Below, one piece after another: positions 1 to 8,797 of a stretch of DNA of 64,000 bases. Source of the DNA: Myxococcales bacterium. GTDB taxonomy: Bacteria; Myxococcota_A; Polyangia; Polyangiales; Ga0077539. The position numbers were made by a program, and so were the translations under genes. Where the stretch lies: positions 1-64,000 of the forward strand of contig JAEUKI010000071.1 of the NCBI GenBank assembly GCA_016793325.1, given 5' to 3'. The notes beneath the pieces were generated by a model. That model had not been told where the DNA came from, did no database searches, and saw only the letters and a program-made list of their open reading frames with translations. The number at the start of each line of letters is the position of its first letter. The first letter of the stretch is position 1.

Positions 1-50
1 TTCGGCCTTTTGCTGCAGATCTGCGTCGACCATCGGCGTCAGCAATTCTT

Positions 51-69
51 GCAATAGCGCTGCTATTGC
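51..69. terminator. Short perfect hairpin, possible terminator of an upstream gene
   Basis: An 8-bp perfect stem (GCAATAGC/GCTATTGC) with a 3-base loop precedes the first gene. A stop codon at 55-57 in frame 1 would fit the end of a gene entering from the left edge, but too little is visible to say. No T-run follows, so terminator function is a guess. Confidence 0.25.
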
Positions 70-102
70 TGCGAATCGCTTCCTTGCTGGTCTCGCAGCT
101 CC

Positions 103-396
103 TTGCAAAAGTCTCGAACTTCCACTCCAACGCCCTCTGAACAGTTGCTCGCGTGGCTTCGCGGGGGTGAGCGCGTGAGCGTGCCGTTCGACGCCCCGCT
201 CTTTTCGGACAACTTCTCCTACGGAAGTACGCTGCGCCTCGAGGCGGACGGCCGCTACGTGCTCGAGACGCGCTTCAAAGAGCCGCAAGTGAGGACCGAG
301 GACGAGCCGATGCAGATCACTCGCGAGATCCTCGACGAGGCCGAGCTCCGTGCGCGCCTCGAGCGCGTCGCGTTCGACCTCTGCACACGACGTTGA
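103..396 (+). CDS. Small hypothetical protein
   Basis: A 97-residue frame opening with TTG; a second TTG at codon 17 is an alternative. The protein is soluble, with no signal peptide or membrane segment. From about residue 20 it alternates beta-like stretches (VSVPFDAPLFSDNF, STLRLEADGRYVLETRF) and ends in a charged helix, which looks like a real small domain rather than a shadow frame. I do not recognise the family. It is transcribed toward the end of the convergent membrane-protein gene at 468-2297. The start codon is uncertain because no clear ribosome binding site is visible. Confidence 0.5.
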   Translation: MQKSRTSTPTPSEQLLAWLRGGERVSVPFDAPLFSDNFSYGSTLRLEADGRYVLETRFKEPQVRTEDEPMQITREILDEAELRARLERVAFDLCTRR

Positions 397-467
397 CGCC
401 CCTGCGCGATGGACACAACCCGCCCGTCGCGCATGGCGAGCTCGTCGTCGCTGCGAAGCGAGCGAGG

Positions 468-2297
468 CTACGGTGTCTCGATCGATGGAACGACTTCGAT
501 CAGCGCGTAGCTCTCCGCGCGCCGGACCAAGCGCGCTCGTCGTTCGGCGGCGGCAGCTCCGTCGCCCACGCGAACGACGAGTGAATTCGCGGCTGGATCG
601 AGCATCCGAGCGGCCGACACGTTGAGCAGCACGACGACGCGTCGCGAGCCGAGGCGGCGCCACAAGACCGTGCGCGTGGTGCCGTTCGACCAAATGATCT
701 CCGTCGCGTCCATCAGCGCGCCTTCGAGTGAAACCACCTCGAAGCCGTGTTCGGACGCGAGCGTGTCGTCGGGTCGATAGATCTCTGCCAGTGAGGTCTC
801 GCTCGCATCGTCCGCGAGCACGAGGCGCGTGGTCTTCCACTCGGCGAGCAGCCCAGAGGCGACGTGCCGCCAACCATCGGGCGACAGCCCTCCGTGACCC
901 AACACCAACGTGACTCGGTCGAACGCGTCGCCCGGGTCGTCGAAGCACGCGATCGCTCGAAATTGCGAGGAAAAATCCAAGCGAAAGCGCGCGCTCTCGA
1001 TGCGGCTGACGACGTTCGCATTCGAGTGAAGCATGACGATCGAGTTCGCGCCCGGGCTGCAGCGAAACGCCACTGACCTCGTGTGGGTTTCGGGCGTCGC
1101 GACTCCGCTCCAGCCTGCTCCGAGCCTGCCGAGCCACAGACCGATCGCATGCGGCTGAAACGAACGGTCGAACCGCAAGCGCAACCCAGGCACTCGATCT
1201 TGCTCTAGCTCGAGCGAGGGCAAAACACTCGAGCGAAAGCGAATGAGCTGCGGCTCACCGAGCGCCAGATCCGACGCACGAATGCGCGCGCGTGAGTCGT
1301 AGATCAGCGTCGGCACGAGGTAGCGCTGCGCGTCCGGAACGTTCGCCGCGGCGACCGAAGCCGACACTCGGGTTTGGATCCACGGCGGCTCGACGCAATC
1401 GACATCGTCTGGGGCGCCAATCATCAAGAGCTTCGCGGCGGTCTGCTCCATGATGACCGCCGTGCGCTGGCGCGCGATCGACTCGTAGCCCGAGACCACT
1501 CTCAGCGCGTCGAGCGCGTCGTGCCGTCTTCGACACGCGAGCATCGCCACGAACGTCTCTCGCCCGATCGCGACCCGATCACCCGTCCGCCGAACCTCGT
1601 GCCGCATCCATCGAGACGGCCCCGACGGAACGAGCGCCGACGAATCGCTCGTGTACGAGTCCAAGTACACGATCGTCGTGGTCGCCAACGACGCAGCGGA
1701 CAGCGCGGCGAACGCCACCAACCACGCCAACGCGAGGCGCGCTCCGCGCCGACCGCCTGCGCCGAACCAGATCGCCCACACGCCGAGCGCGAAGACAACG
1801 CCTGCGACATCGAGCGCCCTCCGCAGCGGCGACGCCGCGAAGCTCGCGACCACGGCCCACCCCAACGCAAAGACGAGGCTCGACAAGCAGAGCGCGAGCA
1901 CCATTCCCCTCGCTTGCCCGCCGCGCACCACGATCGTCGCGACGCGTGTCCACTCGCCTGTCGAGGACGCGCCCCTCGGGCTGTCGACGGCTTCGTGGCG
2001 CGCGTCGACCTCGACCTCGGTGTAGCGCGTCCACCGCGAAAACTCTGGGCGATCGAGGGAGAGAGCGACCCTTCCGTTCACGCGATCGCCCTCGACGACC
2101 TCGCGTTCGAGCGCGGGTTCGCCGTCCACGAGGAGGCGGACAGCCGAGAAGGATCCGTAGACCCACACAATCAAGACGTCGTCGTCGCTCAGCGAGATGG
2201 ACGCCCGGGACGGCTTCGCTCCAACCGATACGCGGACGACGCGGCGCCCACGCTTGGACGAAGCGGTCGCGCTGGGCTCTGCGCGCGAGGGCTCCAT
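468..2297 (-). CDS. Membrane-anchored protein of unknown function
   Basis: 609 residues from an ATG at 2297; the frame stays open further upstream, but that part is Arg/Pro/Ser-rich without codon character and was rejected. A basic N-terminus leads into a beta-rich region (residues about 30-115). Three hydrophobic segments follow at roughly 135-160, 165-185 and 190-210, then a long C-terminal region of about 390 residues without motifs I recognise. The topology suggests an inner-membrane protein with a large soluble domain on one face. It lies downstream of the lipoprotein gene at 2494-3600 on the same strand, 196 bp away, so a shared transcript is possible. Function unknown. Confidence 0.7.
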   Translation of the reverse strand: MEPSRAEPSATASSKRGRRVVRVSVGAKPSRASISLSDDDVLIVWVYGSFSAVRLLVDGEPALEREVVEGDRVNGRVALSLDRPEFSRWTRYTEVEVDARHEAVDSPRGASSTGEWTRVATIVVRGGQARGMVLALCLSSLVFALGWAVVASFAASPLRRALDVAGVVFALGVWAIWFGAGGRRGARLALAWLVAFAALSAASLATTTIVYLDSYTSDSSALVPSGPSRWMRHEVRRTGDRVAIGRETFVAMLACRRRHDALDALRVVSGYESIARQRTAVIMEQTAAKLLMIGAPDDVDCVEPPWIQTRVSASVAAANVPDAQRYLVPTLIYDSRARIRASDLALGEPQLIRFRSSVLPSLELEQDRVPGLRLRFDRSFQPHAIGLWLGRLGAGWSGVATPETHTRSVAFRCSPGANSIVMLHSNANVVSRIESARFRLDFSSQFRAIACFDDPGDAFDRVTLVLGHGGLSPDGWRHVASGLLAEWKTTRLVLADDASETSLAEIYRPDDTLASEHGFEVVSLEGALMDATEIIWSNGTTRTVLWRRLGSRRVVVLLNVSAARMLDPAANSLVVRVGDGAAAAERRARLVRRAESYALIEVVPSIETP

Positions 2298-2493
2298 CGG
2301 GCGATCGTACGGGCTGCGTGCGAACGCGCGCAACAGGCGACGCAATGTTGAAAAGATGTGCAGCGAGTTCGAGCGGCGAGCGGTTCGAAGGGCGCTTCGA
2401 GGGGTCTGCGGAGGCGTCGGTCCGCGTGCGTTTGGCGAGCGTTCCCCGTGCTCGGTCCTCGTCGGGCAGCTGCCCGCGCTCACGGGGGATCGC

Positions 2494-3600
2494 TCAGCAG
2501 TCGTGGTTCGAGCGCGGACGGTTCGCGGTCGCGACGCCTGCGTTTTGCGCGGGAGACGGAGTCGCAGCTCGGGCGGTCTCGCACGCCCTACGCGAGAGGA
2601 ACCAAGGCTCGCCCGCGGCCGTGACGACTCCGTTGGCAGCAACGTCGACGAACTTCGTCTGCTCGCAGCCGAACGACACGGTCCCGATGCCTCCTACGCG
2701 AGGCCTTCGGGTGACCTCTGTGCGAGGCCCGAGGAGCATGATCGTGTTTGCGCCGAGCTCGTAGACGAACTCCGTGTAGCCGCGGGCGCCGTCGTCGGAC
2801 GCCCAGTTTGTTCGCAGCGCTCCGTGCGCGCCGCTTCGAGCGTCGGGGCGAAACGACCATTCGACGCACTCGGTCGCGGGCGCCGACGACGCGTCGCTCG
2901 CGGCGCTGTCTGCTCGGCTGAGACGAAACACCGATCGATTCGCGCGCGCGACGGCGAGCAACGGGGAGGGCGCGCTCAGCACGTCGGGCTGCGCAGCGAG
3001 CGAGCGCACGCGGTCGAGCAGGGGGTCGCACGAGCCATAGCGAACGACGCCCGGGTCGCGTCGCGCGACGGCTGCCTCGCACGCGGCTGCCGTGCGATAC
3101 CAGCGCCCGTCGGACCACGAGAACGCCTCGGCGTTCGCGCTCGTCAAGACGATCGAGTGCTCGCACGACGCGAGCGAAGCGTGCGGGGCGCTCCCTGCGT
3201 AGCGAGCCACTTGCGGATCTCGAAGCGTGAGTCGTCCCTCCGCGTACTCGAAGTAGAACGAGAACAACGCGACGCCGGTTTGGGTCATGTACGGCGCGAT
3301 CCACCCTTCGACGCCGGGCCCTGTGCGAAGGGACACCGTCATGTGTTCGCAGCGGCCGTCCGGCGTCGCGAGGTGTACAGACTTCTCGACGCGCGAAGCG
3401 AGCCACGCCTCGAACGCTGCGTTCGGCGGCGGCGCGGATCGAGCGACGATCGCCGGGCGAGCGGGGCTGGCCGCGCGCAGCGCAGGAGGCACCCCAGGGC
3501 GGGTCGCGCGCGGTGCAGATCGCGGTGCGGTCGCTGCGCACCCCGCGCCCACGACAACGAGCATTGCCACGCCAGGAGCGAGAGAGCGCACGCGACCCAT
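2494..3600 (-). CDS. Putative lipoprotein
   Basis: 368 residues. The ATG at 3600 gives a textbook lipoprotein leader: basic start, hydrophobic core and a VGAGC lipobox with the lipidated Cys at about residue 21. The mature part begins with a Pro/Ala-rich linker and continues as a globular domain with several spaced cysteines, consistent with an exported, disulfide-containing envelope protein. An in-frame upstream ATG (3630) would bury the leader and was rejected. No family recognised. The 5' side lies about 30 bp from the nested palindrome at 3632-3842, so that element sits in the promoter region. Confidence 0.75.
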   Translation of the reverse strand: MGRVRSLAPGVAMLVVVGAGCAATAPRSAPRATRPGVPPALRAASPARPAIVARSAPPPNAAFEAWLASRVEKSVHLATPDGRCEHMTVSLRTGPGVEGWIAPYMTQTGVALFSFYFEYAEGRLTLRDPQVARYAGSAPHASLASCEHSIVLTSANAEAFSWSDGRWYRTAAACEAAVARRDPGVVRYGSCDPLLDRVRSLAAQPDVLSAPSPLLAVARANRSVFRLSRADSAASDASSAPATECVEWSFRPDARSGAHGALRTNWASDDGARGYTEFVYELGANTIMLLGPRTEVTRRPRVGGIGTVSFGCEQTKFVDVAANGVVTAAGEPWFLSRRACETARAATPSPAQNAGVATANRPRSNHDC

Positions 3601-3631
3601 GCCAGCGAGCCTACCAGCGAAGGGCTTCACC

Positions 3632-3842
3632 GGGGACGGTGCTCTGATTGTGAAATTCGCGATCTACCGCAGCCACAGCCTCGCAGACTCTATCGGACCA
3701 AAAGGTACTTATTGTCCTTGCACACGGGACGTCACCGCGCAAACGCAAATGCACGCTGGCAATAAGTACCAACGTGTCCGATTCGATCCGTCTGGCAGCC
3801 GCTGCGGTAGATCGCGAATTTCACAATCAGAGCACCGTCCCC
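3632..3842. repeat. 211-bp nested palindrome, probable RAYT/IS200-type mobile repeat
   Basis: Perfect 42-bp inverted arms at 3632-3673 and 3801-3842 begin GGGGACGGTGCTCTGATTG. Inside them lies a second perfect 11-bp pair, GGTACTTATTG (3704-3714) and CAATAAGTACC (3760-3770), and the spacers between are partly complementary too (ATCGGAC near 3693 against GTCCGAT near 3777). The whole element could fold into one long hairpin. Palindromes headed GGGGACGG are familiar to me beside REP-associated tyrosine transposases; that assignment is recollection, not a search. No transposase is encoded here, so it would be non-autonomous. It separates two minus-strand lipoprotein genes. Confidence 0.75.
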
Positions 3843-3911
3843 ATTGCCCGCCGAACTCTGCGCGAGCCGTGACGTTCGGCGGGGGGGGCTCGTTCTGTCG
3901 GTCCCCACGAA

Positions 3912-4907
3912 CTACGGATCGACCACGACGCTGGCGTCCCGAAGCGGCACAGGAGTGCCCGCGGGCCTTCGTCGTCGACGCGCGGTGGCCGCGATGGCTT
4001 GGAGCATTCCAACGCTCGACGACTCAGCAGAACGGCAGTCGGGCCGCACTTCGGTGAGGATCGTGAGCTCGGTGATCAACGACAGCGACGCGTCGCAGTA
4101 CTCCTCGTCGGTCCACTCGGACGCCCCAGCCCCGCTCGCGTCGCCGACGGACACGACGTCGCTGTCGGTGAGCAGAGAGGCTCCGTCGGAGGCGCTTCCA
4201 TCCGAGAGTCCGCCGTCGCGCGCGGCGGCGCTTCGCGTTCGCAATCGCAGGACAGTCGCGTCCATCTCGCCGCGGACGAAGTCCAACGGGCGCGTGTTGC
4301 AGTCCGCGCGGCGCTCGGCCTCGCGAGGACACGTGTCGGACAGACACCGCGCGTCGAAGCTCGGCGCGCGATCCAGCGTGAACGCGTCGTCGGTGTACTG
4401 CGATGCCGACGAGAGCAACGTCGCGTCGTCCACGACCCGCGTTCGAGGCCATCGCCAGTCGTATGGCCGATAGAGCGCGGCCGGCAACATGACACGCAGC
4501 GTGTGGTCCCACAGCGCGTAGTAGAGCGCGCGCCCTGCGCCGCGATCCGTGTCGCTGATGTTCACTCGCTCGAGCGTGTACCGAACGTCGGGCGTCGCGT
4601 TGAGCAAGAGCCGCTCGCGCAGCGACTCGACCACCGGATGAACGCGCACCGCGACAGGCGGAGCCGCGTCCTCCCACACGTCCGCAGCCGCGTCGATCGC
4701 TGCATCCCCGGAGGTCGCGTCCAGCGAGATGGGCGGAGCGACGCTCTCGGTCGACGCCTCGCGCTGCGCCCCGGGAGCGAGTGCATCTGTTGTCGCGCGG
4801 GGGCTCGCTGCCGGATCAGGGCGACAGCTGAGAACACCCACGAGCGCTGACGACGCCCATCGCTTCCTCGCGAACCGCGAAGCGTCGCTCGTCTTCGAAG
4901 AACGCAT
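3912..4907 (-). CDS. Putative lipoprotein with acidic linker
   Basis: 331 residues from an ATG at 4907. A basic start (SSKTSDASRFARKR) is followed by a short hydrophobic stretch ending VGVLSC, an acceptable lipobox with Cys at about residue 28. An Ala/Asp/Ser-rich linker of about 50 residues follows, the pattern seen in several other lipoproteins of this window. The mature domain contains scattered Cys and an Asp/Ser-rich low-complexity stretch (about 225-270). The C-terminus is strongly basic (RRRRRP). No family recognised. The stop lies 70 bp from the palindromic element. Confidence 0.65.
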   Translation of the reverse strand: MRSSKTSDASRFARKRWASSALVGVLSCRPDPAASPRATTDALAPGAQREASTESVAPPISLDATSGDAAIDAAADVWEDAAPPVAVRVHPVVESLRERLLLNATPDVRYTLERVNISDTDRGAGRALYYALWDHTLRVMLPAALYRPYDWRWPRTRVVDDATLLSSASQYTDDAFTLDRAPSFDARCLSDTCPREAERRADCNTRPLDFVRGEMDATVLRLRTRSAAARDGGLSDGSASDGASLLTDSDVVSVGDASGAGASEWTDEEYCDASLSLITELTILTEVRPDCRSAESSSVGMLQAIAATARRRRRPAGTPVPLRDASVVVDP

Positions 4908-5178
4908 CGGTGCGATGTTGATACACCGACCTCCTGCGCTGCGATAGCGACGCCGCGTCGCGACACCAGTCGCCGTCGCCGCTCACTGATCGCTCGATGG
5001 ACGATCTCGACCACGCCACCGTTGAACGTCGCAGAAACGAGGCGAGCGTCGGCTATTCACGAGACCGTTGAACTCGAGTCGAACCACCACGAATCGATCG
5101 AGAAACGTCCGTCGATCGAATGAGTGCCGGTTTCGCGTCGCGGTCGAGCGTCGGCGGGGGCGAGCGTCGAGAGCGCGC

Positions 5179-6375
5179 TCAGCGCTGGCAGCCGATGCGC
5201 TCGGTCGCCACGACCACGTCGTCGTACAAGATCGTCTGCTCGTCGCTCACCGTGAGGCCACGGGAGATCAGCTCCATGCGCTTCTGTTCGCTCGTGTCGC
5301 GCTGGTAGTACGCGTCGAGAAAGATCGATTTGAAGAGCACGTCGGCGTTCGTTCGAAAGTTGAACCCCTCGAACGGAACGGGCGGCGTACACGCGCTGAA
5401 CGTGCATCCTCCCTCGTGAAAGCTCGCGCGGAGCCACGTTCCGTTGGGCCGTCCCATCGCGTAGTCACCGACGAGGCGATCGTTGATCCAGTAGGTGAGC
5501 GATCCGTCGTTGGACCCGACGGTGTTCGCGCGCGCCGCGATCTCGATGCACACCCAACGGTCGCGCTCGTACGGCGTCTGCGTGCGCGGCTGAAACACGT
5601 TGCCGTAGTAGTACGTCGTGCCCTGGTCGCCTGCGCACCCTGGGGTCGCGCTCCCGTCGTTGCAGCGCCCCGAGCGCATGCGATGCCAGTACACGTAGAA
5701 GTTGAAGACGTTGTCGTTGGTGATGTCGAAGTCGAACCAGAACCCGCGGTCTCCTGCGGGGACGGTGTTCGCGAGGCCCGAGCTGTTGAAATCTGGGGTT
5801 CCCGCGGCGACGCGAACCCAGTGGTGCGGGTTCGGCGCGACGTTGGGAAACCGCGCGTAGAACCGCCAGTACATCCGGTCGACGCGCCGAGAGAAATTGA
5901 AGTACGGCGAGGCCGAGATGTACTGCGTCTCTTGGAGGTCTGCGCGCGTGACCGTCGAGCGCAGGTAGCGCATCCCCGCGTGGGCCCGCGCGTCTTGCTC
6001 GACGCGAAGATACCGCGTGTCCGCGCGCGGCGCCGTCCAACGTCCCCATCCCGACTCGAAGTCGTCGTGAAAGAGCACCGAGGACGCTCGCGCGATGTCG
6101 CGATCGCCTGGGTAGCGCTCGCTCAGCGTTCCGCTCGGTGAAGGCGCGTCCGCAGTGCTCGCGTCGACGGTGGCGCTGTCTGGCCGATTCGAGCCGCTGT
6201 CCGAAGGCCCCGAGCCGCTGTCGACCGGCGCGACCGAACTGTCTCGCACGTCCGCTCCGACCATCGACGAAGAGTCCGTCGCGCTCGTGTCCGTCGCGGA
6301 CGCGTCCTGCGTGTTCGGCGCTCCGCAAGCCGCGATGCTGAGGCACCCGATCACTGTGACTGTTCGAAGTGTCAT
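5179..6375 (-). CDS. Secreted lipoprotein with a jelly-roll (polysaccharide-lyase-like) domain
   Basis: 398 residues. The ATG at 6375 (MTLRTVTVIGCLSIAACGA) places a good lipobox, IAAC, at about residue 17. A Ser/Asp/Thr-rich linker follows to about residue 90. The rest is rich in aromatic residues and beta-like strands (FHDDFESGWGRW, MYWRFYARFPN, FWFDFDITNDNVFNFYVYWH). This resembles the concanavalin-A/jelly-roll folds of polysaccharide lyases and glucanases, and the WRFYARFP segment is reminiscent of PL14-like proteins. I infer carbohydrate binding or cleavage at the cell surface; no catalytic residues can be named. Conserved Cys pairs near the C-terminus suggest disulfides. Confidence 0.7.
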   Translation of the reverse strand: MTLRTVTVIGCLSIAACGAPNTQDASATDTSATDSSSMVGADVRDSSVAPVDSGSGPSDSGSNRPDSATVDASTADAPSPSGTLSERYPGDRDIARASSVLFHDDFESGWGRWTAPRADTRYLRVEQDARAHAGMRYLRSTVTRADLQETQYISASPYFNFSRRVDRMYWRFYARFPNVAPNPHHWVRVAAGTPDFNSSGLANTVPAGDRGFWFDFDITNDNVFNFYVYWHRMRSGRCNDGSATPGCAGDQGTTYYYGNVFQPRTQTPYERDRWVCIEIAARANTVGSNDGSLTYWINDRLVGDYAMGRPNGTWLRASFHEGGCTFSACTPPVPFEGFNFRTNADVLFKSIFLDAYYQRDTSEQKRMELISRGLTVSDEQTILYDDVVVATERIGCQR

Positions 6376-6555
6376 GTCAGTTGGGTATTGTGCGGCACCT
6401 CGCCGTCGCGCGCGAGGTCGCGTCCGTCCATCGTTGCGAATGGCGTTTGCAGATTCGCAAACGCGCGAACCGTCCGAGCGCGCGAACGTCCGCGCAGCGC
6501 CGCGACCCGTGGCAGTGCGCGTGGACACCCGAGCGATGGATCGCCACGCCAGCGA

Positions 6556-7155
6556 TCAGGTCCAGCGCACGCGAAACCGCACTTCGGTCGCGCTGACGAG
6601 GTGATGCTCGACCTCGCTGCTCTTCGTGCCCGCCGAGTCGATCGCGGCGCGGACGGCGGTGGCCATCCCCTCGGCCACGGCCGTTGAATACAGGTGCGGC
6701 GGCGTTCGAACGGTCAGCTCGAGGTCCTTCGCCGCGAAGCGCTCGTGCGTGAGCGTGGTTCCACACCGGAGCGAGGCCCAGCGCTTCTCCATGTTGACGA
6801 GCAGCCGCTCGGGCGAGAGCACGAGGAAGACCGCGCGGTACAGCGTGGTCGAGAGGAGCTGGCGATTCTGCGTGTAGACCCACGAGAGAAACTCGTCGCG
6901 CCGGCCGCCGAAGTACCCGTCGCGGATCGCGTGCATCACCACGTTGAAGTGCACCTCGGGAATCCACACCGACACCGGCGGCGGCGAATCGACGAGCGCA
7001 CGCACGGCAGCGGGCAACACGAGCTCCGCGCCGAGCGGCTTGTCCGCGAGCGCGTTGCGCACGAGCGACGCCTTCACCATGCACTGCGGGTGCGACGCGT
7101 CGCCCGCCGGGAGCGCAGAGAGGTATTCGACGACGGTGGGCAGCGATGGGGGCAT
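6556..7155 (-). CDS. DUF2378 (TIGR02265) family protein, paralogue 1
   Basis: 199 residues, soluble, from an ATG at 7155. It fits the length and pattern of the DUF2378/TIGR02265 family, which is expanded in myxobacteria and has no assigned function. The diagnostic middle reads WIPEVHFN, then an FLSWVYTQNRQLLSTTLYRA segment, then LSPERLLVNMEKRW and GTTLT. A clear paralogue lies 54 kb away at 61378-61971 and shares WIPExHY, the helical core, the R/K-RW motif and GTT(L/V)(T/S). The gene is divergent from the lipoprotein gene at 7397. No signal peptide or membrane segment. Confidence 0.75.
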   Translation of the reverse strand: MPPSLPTVVEYLSALPAGDASHPQCMVKASLVRNALADKPLGAELVLPAAVRALVDSPPPVSVWIPEVHFNVVMHAIRDGYFGGRRDEFLSWVYTQNRQLLSTTLYRAVFLVLSPERLLVNMEKRWASLRCGTTLTHERFAAKDLELTVRTPPHLYSTAVAEGMATAVRAAIDSAGTKSSEVEHHLVSATEVRFRVRWT

Positions 7156-7396
7156 GCGAGGCGCGCGCGCGAAATCCGCCGCAGAAGACTACACGCTCCG
7201 AGCGATCTGCTTGGACAAATGCACAGCAGTTCATCGGAGTCCCGCCCCACCGACACCGCGCCCCGCCCCCGCAGGCACCGTCGCAATCGCGCGAACCGTG
7301 TTCGCAGTCGTGCGATTGACGAAGAGGCGGGCGAAGGCGGACCGTCCGCCCCTCGCTCCCCGTGCGCGCGCTCGTCGCTCTCTGTGGACACAGCCC

Positions 7397-8200
7397 ATGA
7401 CCTCTCGTCGATCGTTCGGTGCGCTCTTGATTCTCGCGGGTCTCCACGCTGCTTGCCGACGCGCGCCCAACGAGCGTGACTGGGTCGTCGCGCACGCAGC
7501 AGAGATACGATCGCGGCTCGCGCTGGTGCTCCAGGCGCACGCGGCGCTCGCGAGCGCTCCCTCCCAGGACGTCGCGTTCGCTCCCCTGGCGCCGTCGCAA
7601 TTTGCGATCGTCTCGGTCGAGGACTTCGACACGCTCCGCCCCGAAGTGCCCTCGTCGTGGAGCCCCGTAGAAACGCCAGCGTTCGGCCGACCTCCGATCG
7701 ACTCCGAGCTCGCGTTTCTCGTGGAGACGCTCCGAAGAATCGCGGCGTCCCGCCCGAGCTACAACCGCGACGCCGTCGCGCTCGCCGAGCGCAGGTGGCA
7801 GTTTCTGCAGACGCTCACCCACGTCGCGGTCGTTCAGCCCATCGAGATCCCCGACGTGCGCGTCAATCACTCGACGTTGTGGGTCGGTCGCGTGTTGCTC
7901 TGGGACGTGGCCGCGCAGCGTTGGTCCGGCTGCAAGACGATCCGCGTGAATCACGAAGGCGTCTGGGAGTCGTCGGGCCTCGTCAGCGCGGGCGTGTACG
8001 AGGTTGGAAGCCGCTACAACTCCGATGGCTTCGCGGCGCGACGATTCACGCGCGAGCTCGGCACCGCCGTGCGACGCGCGTTGACCACGCAAGAGAGCTC
8101 GTTTTCGCTGCCGTCACGCGGCGAGCTCGGGGTCGCGGCGCCGCAGCGGCCCCTCTTCGTTCCGCCTCCGCGCGAGGTCATTCGAAGGCGCCGACGCTGA
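7397..8200 (+). CDS. Putative lipoprotein
   Basis: 267 residues. The ATG at 7397 begins a basic leader (TSRRSFGALLILAGLHAAC) with a lipobox AAC at residues 18-20; starts further upstream would spoil it. The mature protein is mixed alpha/beta with no motif I can name, and ends in a basic tail (RRRRR). It converges with the minus-strand gene at 8219-8749, whose stop is 18 bp away. Function unknown; an envelope location is likely. Confidence 0.7.
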   Translation: MTSRRSFGALLILAGLHAACRRAPNERDWVVAHAAEIRSRLALVLQAHAALASAPSQDVAFAPLAPSQFAIVSVEDFDTLRPEVPSSWSPVETPAFGRPPIDSELAFLVETLRRIAASRPSYNRDAVALAERRWQFLQTLTHVAVVQPIEIPDVRVNHSTLWVGRVLLWDVAAQRWSGCKTIRVNHEGVWESSGLVSAGVYEVGSRYNSDGFAARRFTRELGTAVRRALTTQESSFSLPSRGELGVAAPQRPLFVPPPREVIRRRRR

Positions 8201-8218
8201 GCGCGCGCGCGAGCCGCG

Positions 8219-8749
8219 CTACTCGCCGTACCAGACGTCGACGTCGGCCCAACCGTCCGTGGGCCACGCGTCGAAGCCCATGATCGTCGCGAGCGTCGCC
8301 GTGTCCCATCGGCGCCACACCGCGGCGGCGAAGCCCTCGGTGACGCGCCACAGCGCGAAGACGACCGACACTTGTCCGCCGCCGAAATCCTCGTCCGCGT
8401 CGGGGTCGAACTGCTCTTGGGTCAAGTCCGCCTCGACGATGATCCATTGATCGTCGGCGGCGAGCCAACGGCCTTTTCCCTTCGCGTTGTGCGTCCCGAC
8501 CGCTTCGAAGCACGCGTAGCTGACGAGCTTCTTCGGGTTCTTCATGACCTCGGCCGAGTACGAAAGCGGGTTCTTTTGCTTGTAGAGCGTCGAGACAGGC
8601 GGGCTCTTCGGCCAGCCCTTGATCGCCCCGAACGACCACGCCTTCTCGTTGCCGTACTCACCCGTGGTTCCGGTGTTGAGCTTCGCGTCCGGGGTGCTTG
8701 CCTTCATCGCCGCGACCGCGAGCTCGATCGATCGAATCGCAAATGACAT
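8219..8749 (-). CDS. Hypothetical protein, about 19 kDa
   Basis: 176 residues from an ATG at 8749. Soluble, rich in Trp and aromatic residues (WSFGAIKGWP, WLAADDQWIIVEADL, FALWRVTEGFAAAVWRRW), acidic toward the C-terminus. It follows the MORN/DUF1963-like gene by 48 bp on the same strand, so the two probably form one transcript. Large-protein/small-partner pairs of this kind include polymorphic-toxin immunity and scaffold arrangements, but nothing in the sequence proves such a role. Family not recognised. Confidence 0.65.
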   Translation of the reverse strand: MSFAIRSIELAVAAMKASTPDAKLNTGTTGEYGNEKAWSFGAIKGWPKSPPVSTLYKQKNPLSYSAEVMKNPKKLVSYACFEAVGTHNAKGKGRWLAADDQWIIVEADLTQEQFDPDADEDFGGGQVSVVFALWRVTEGFAAAVWRRWDTATLATIMGFDAWPTDGWADVDVWYGE

Positions 8750-8797
8750 GATTGTGTGTGCCTCCGTACCGTTGCGTGTCGAGCTGTTGATTGCCTC

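Noticed and set aside
2197-3765. A 522-codon plus-strand frame across two minus-strand genes
   Set aside because: Arg/Ala/Ser-rich shadow; the minus-strand genes carry a proper lipoprotein leader and membrane helices.
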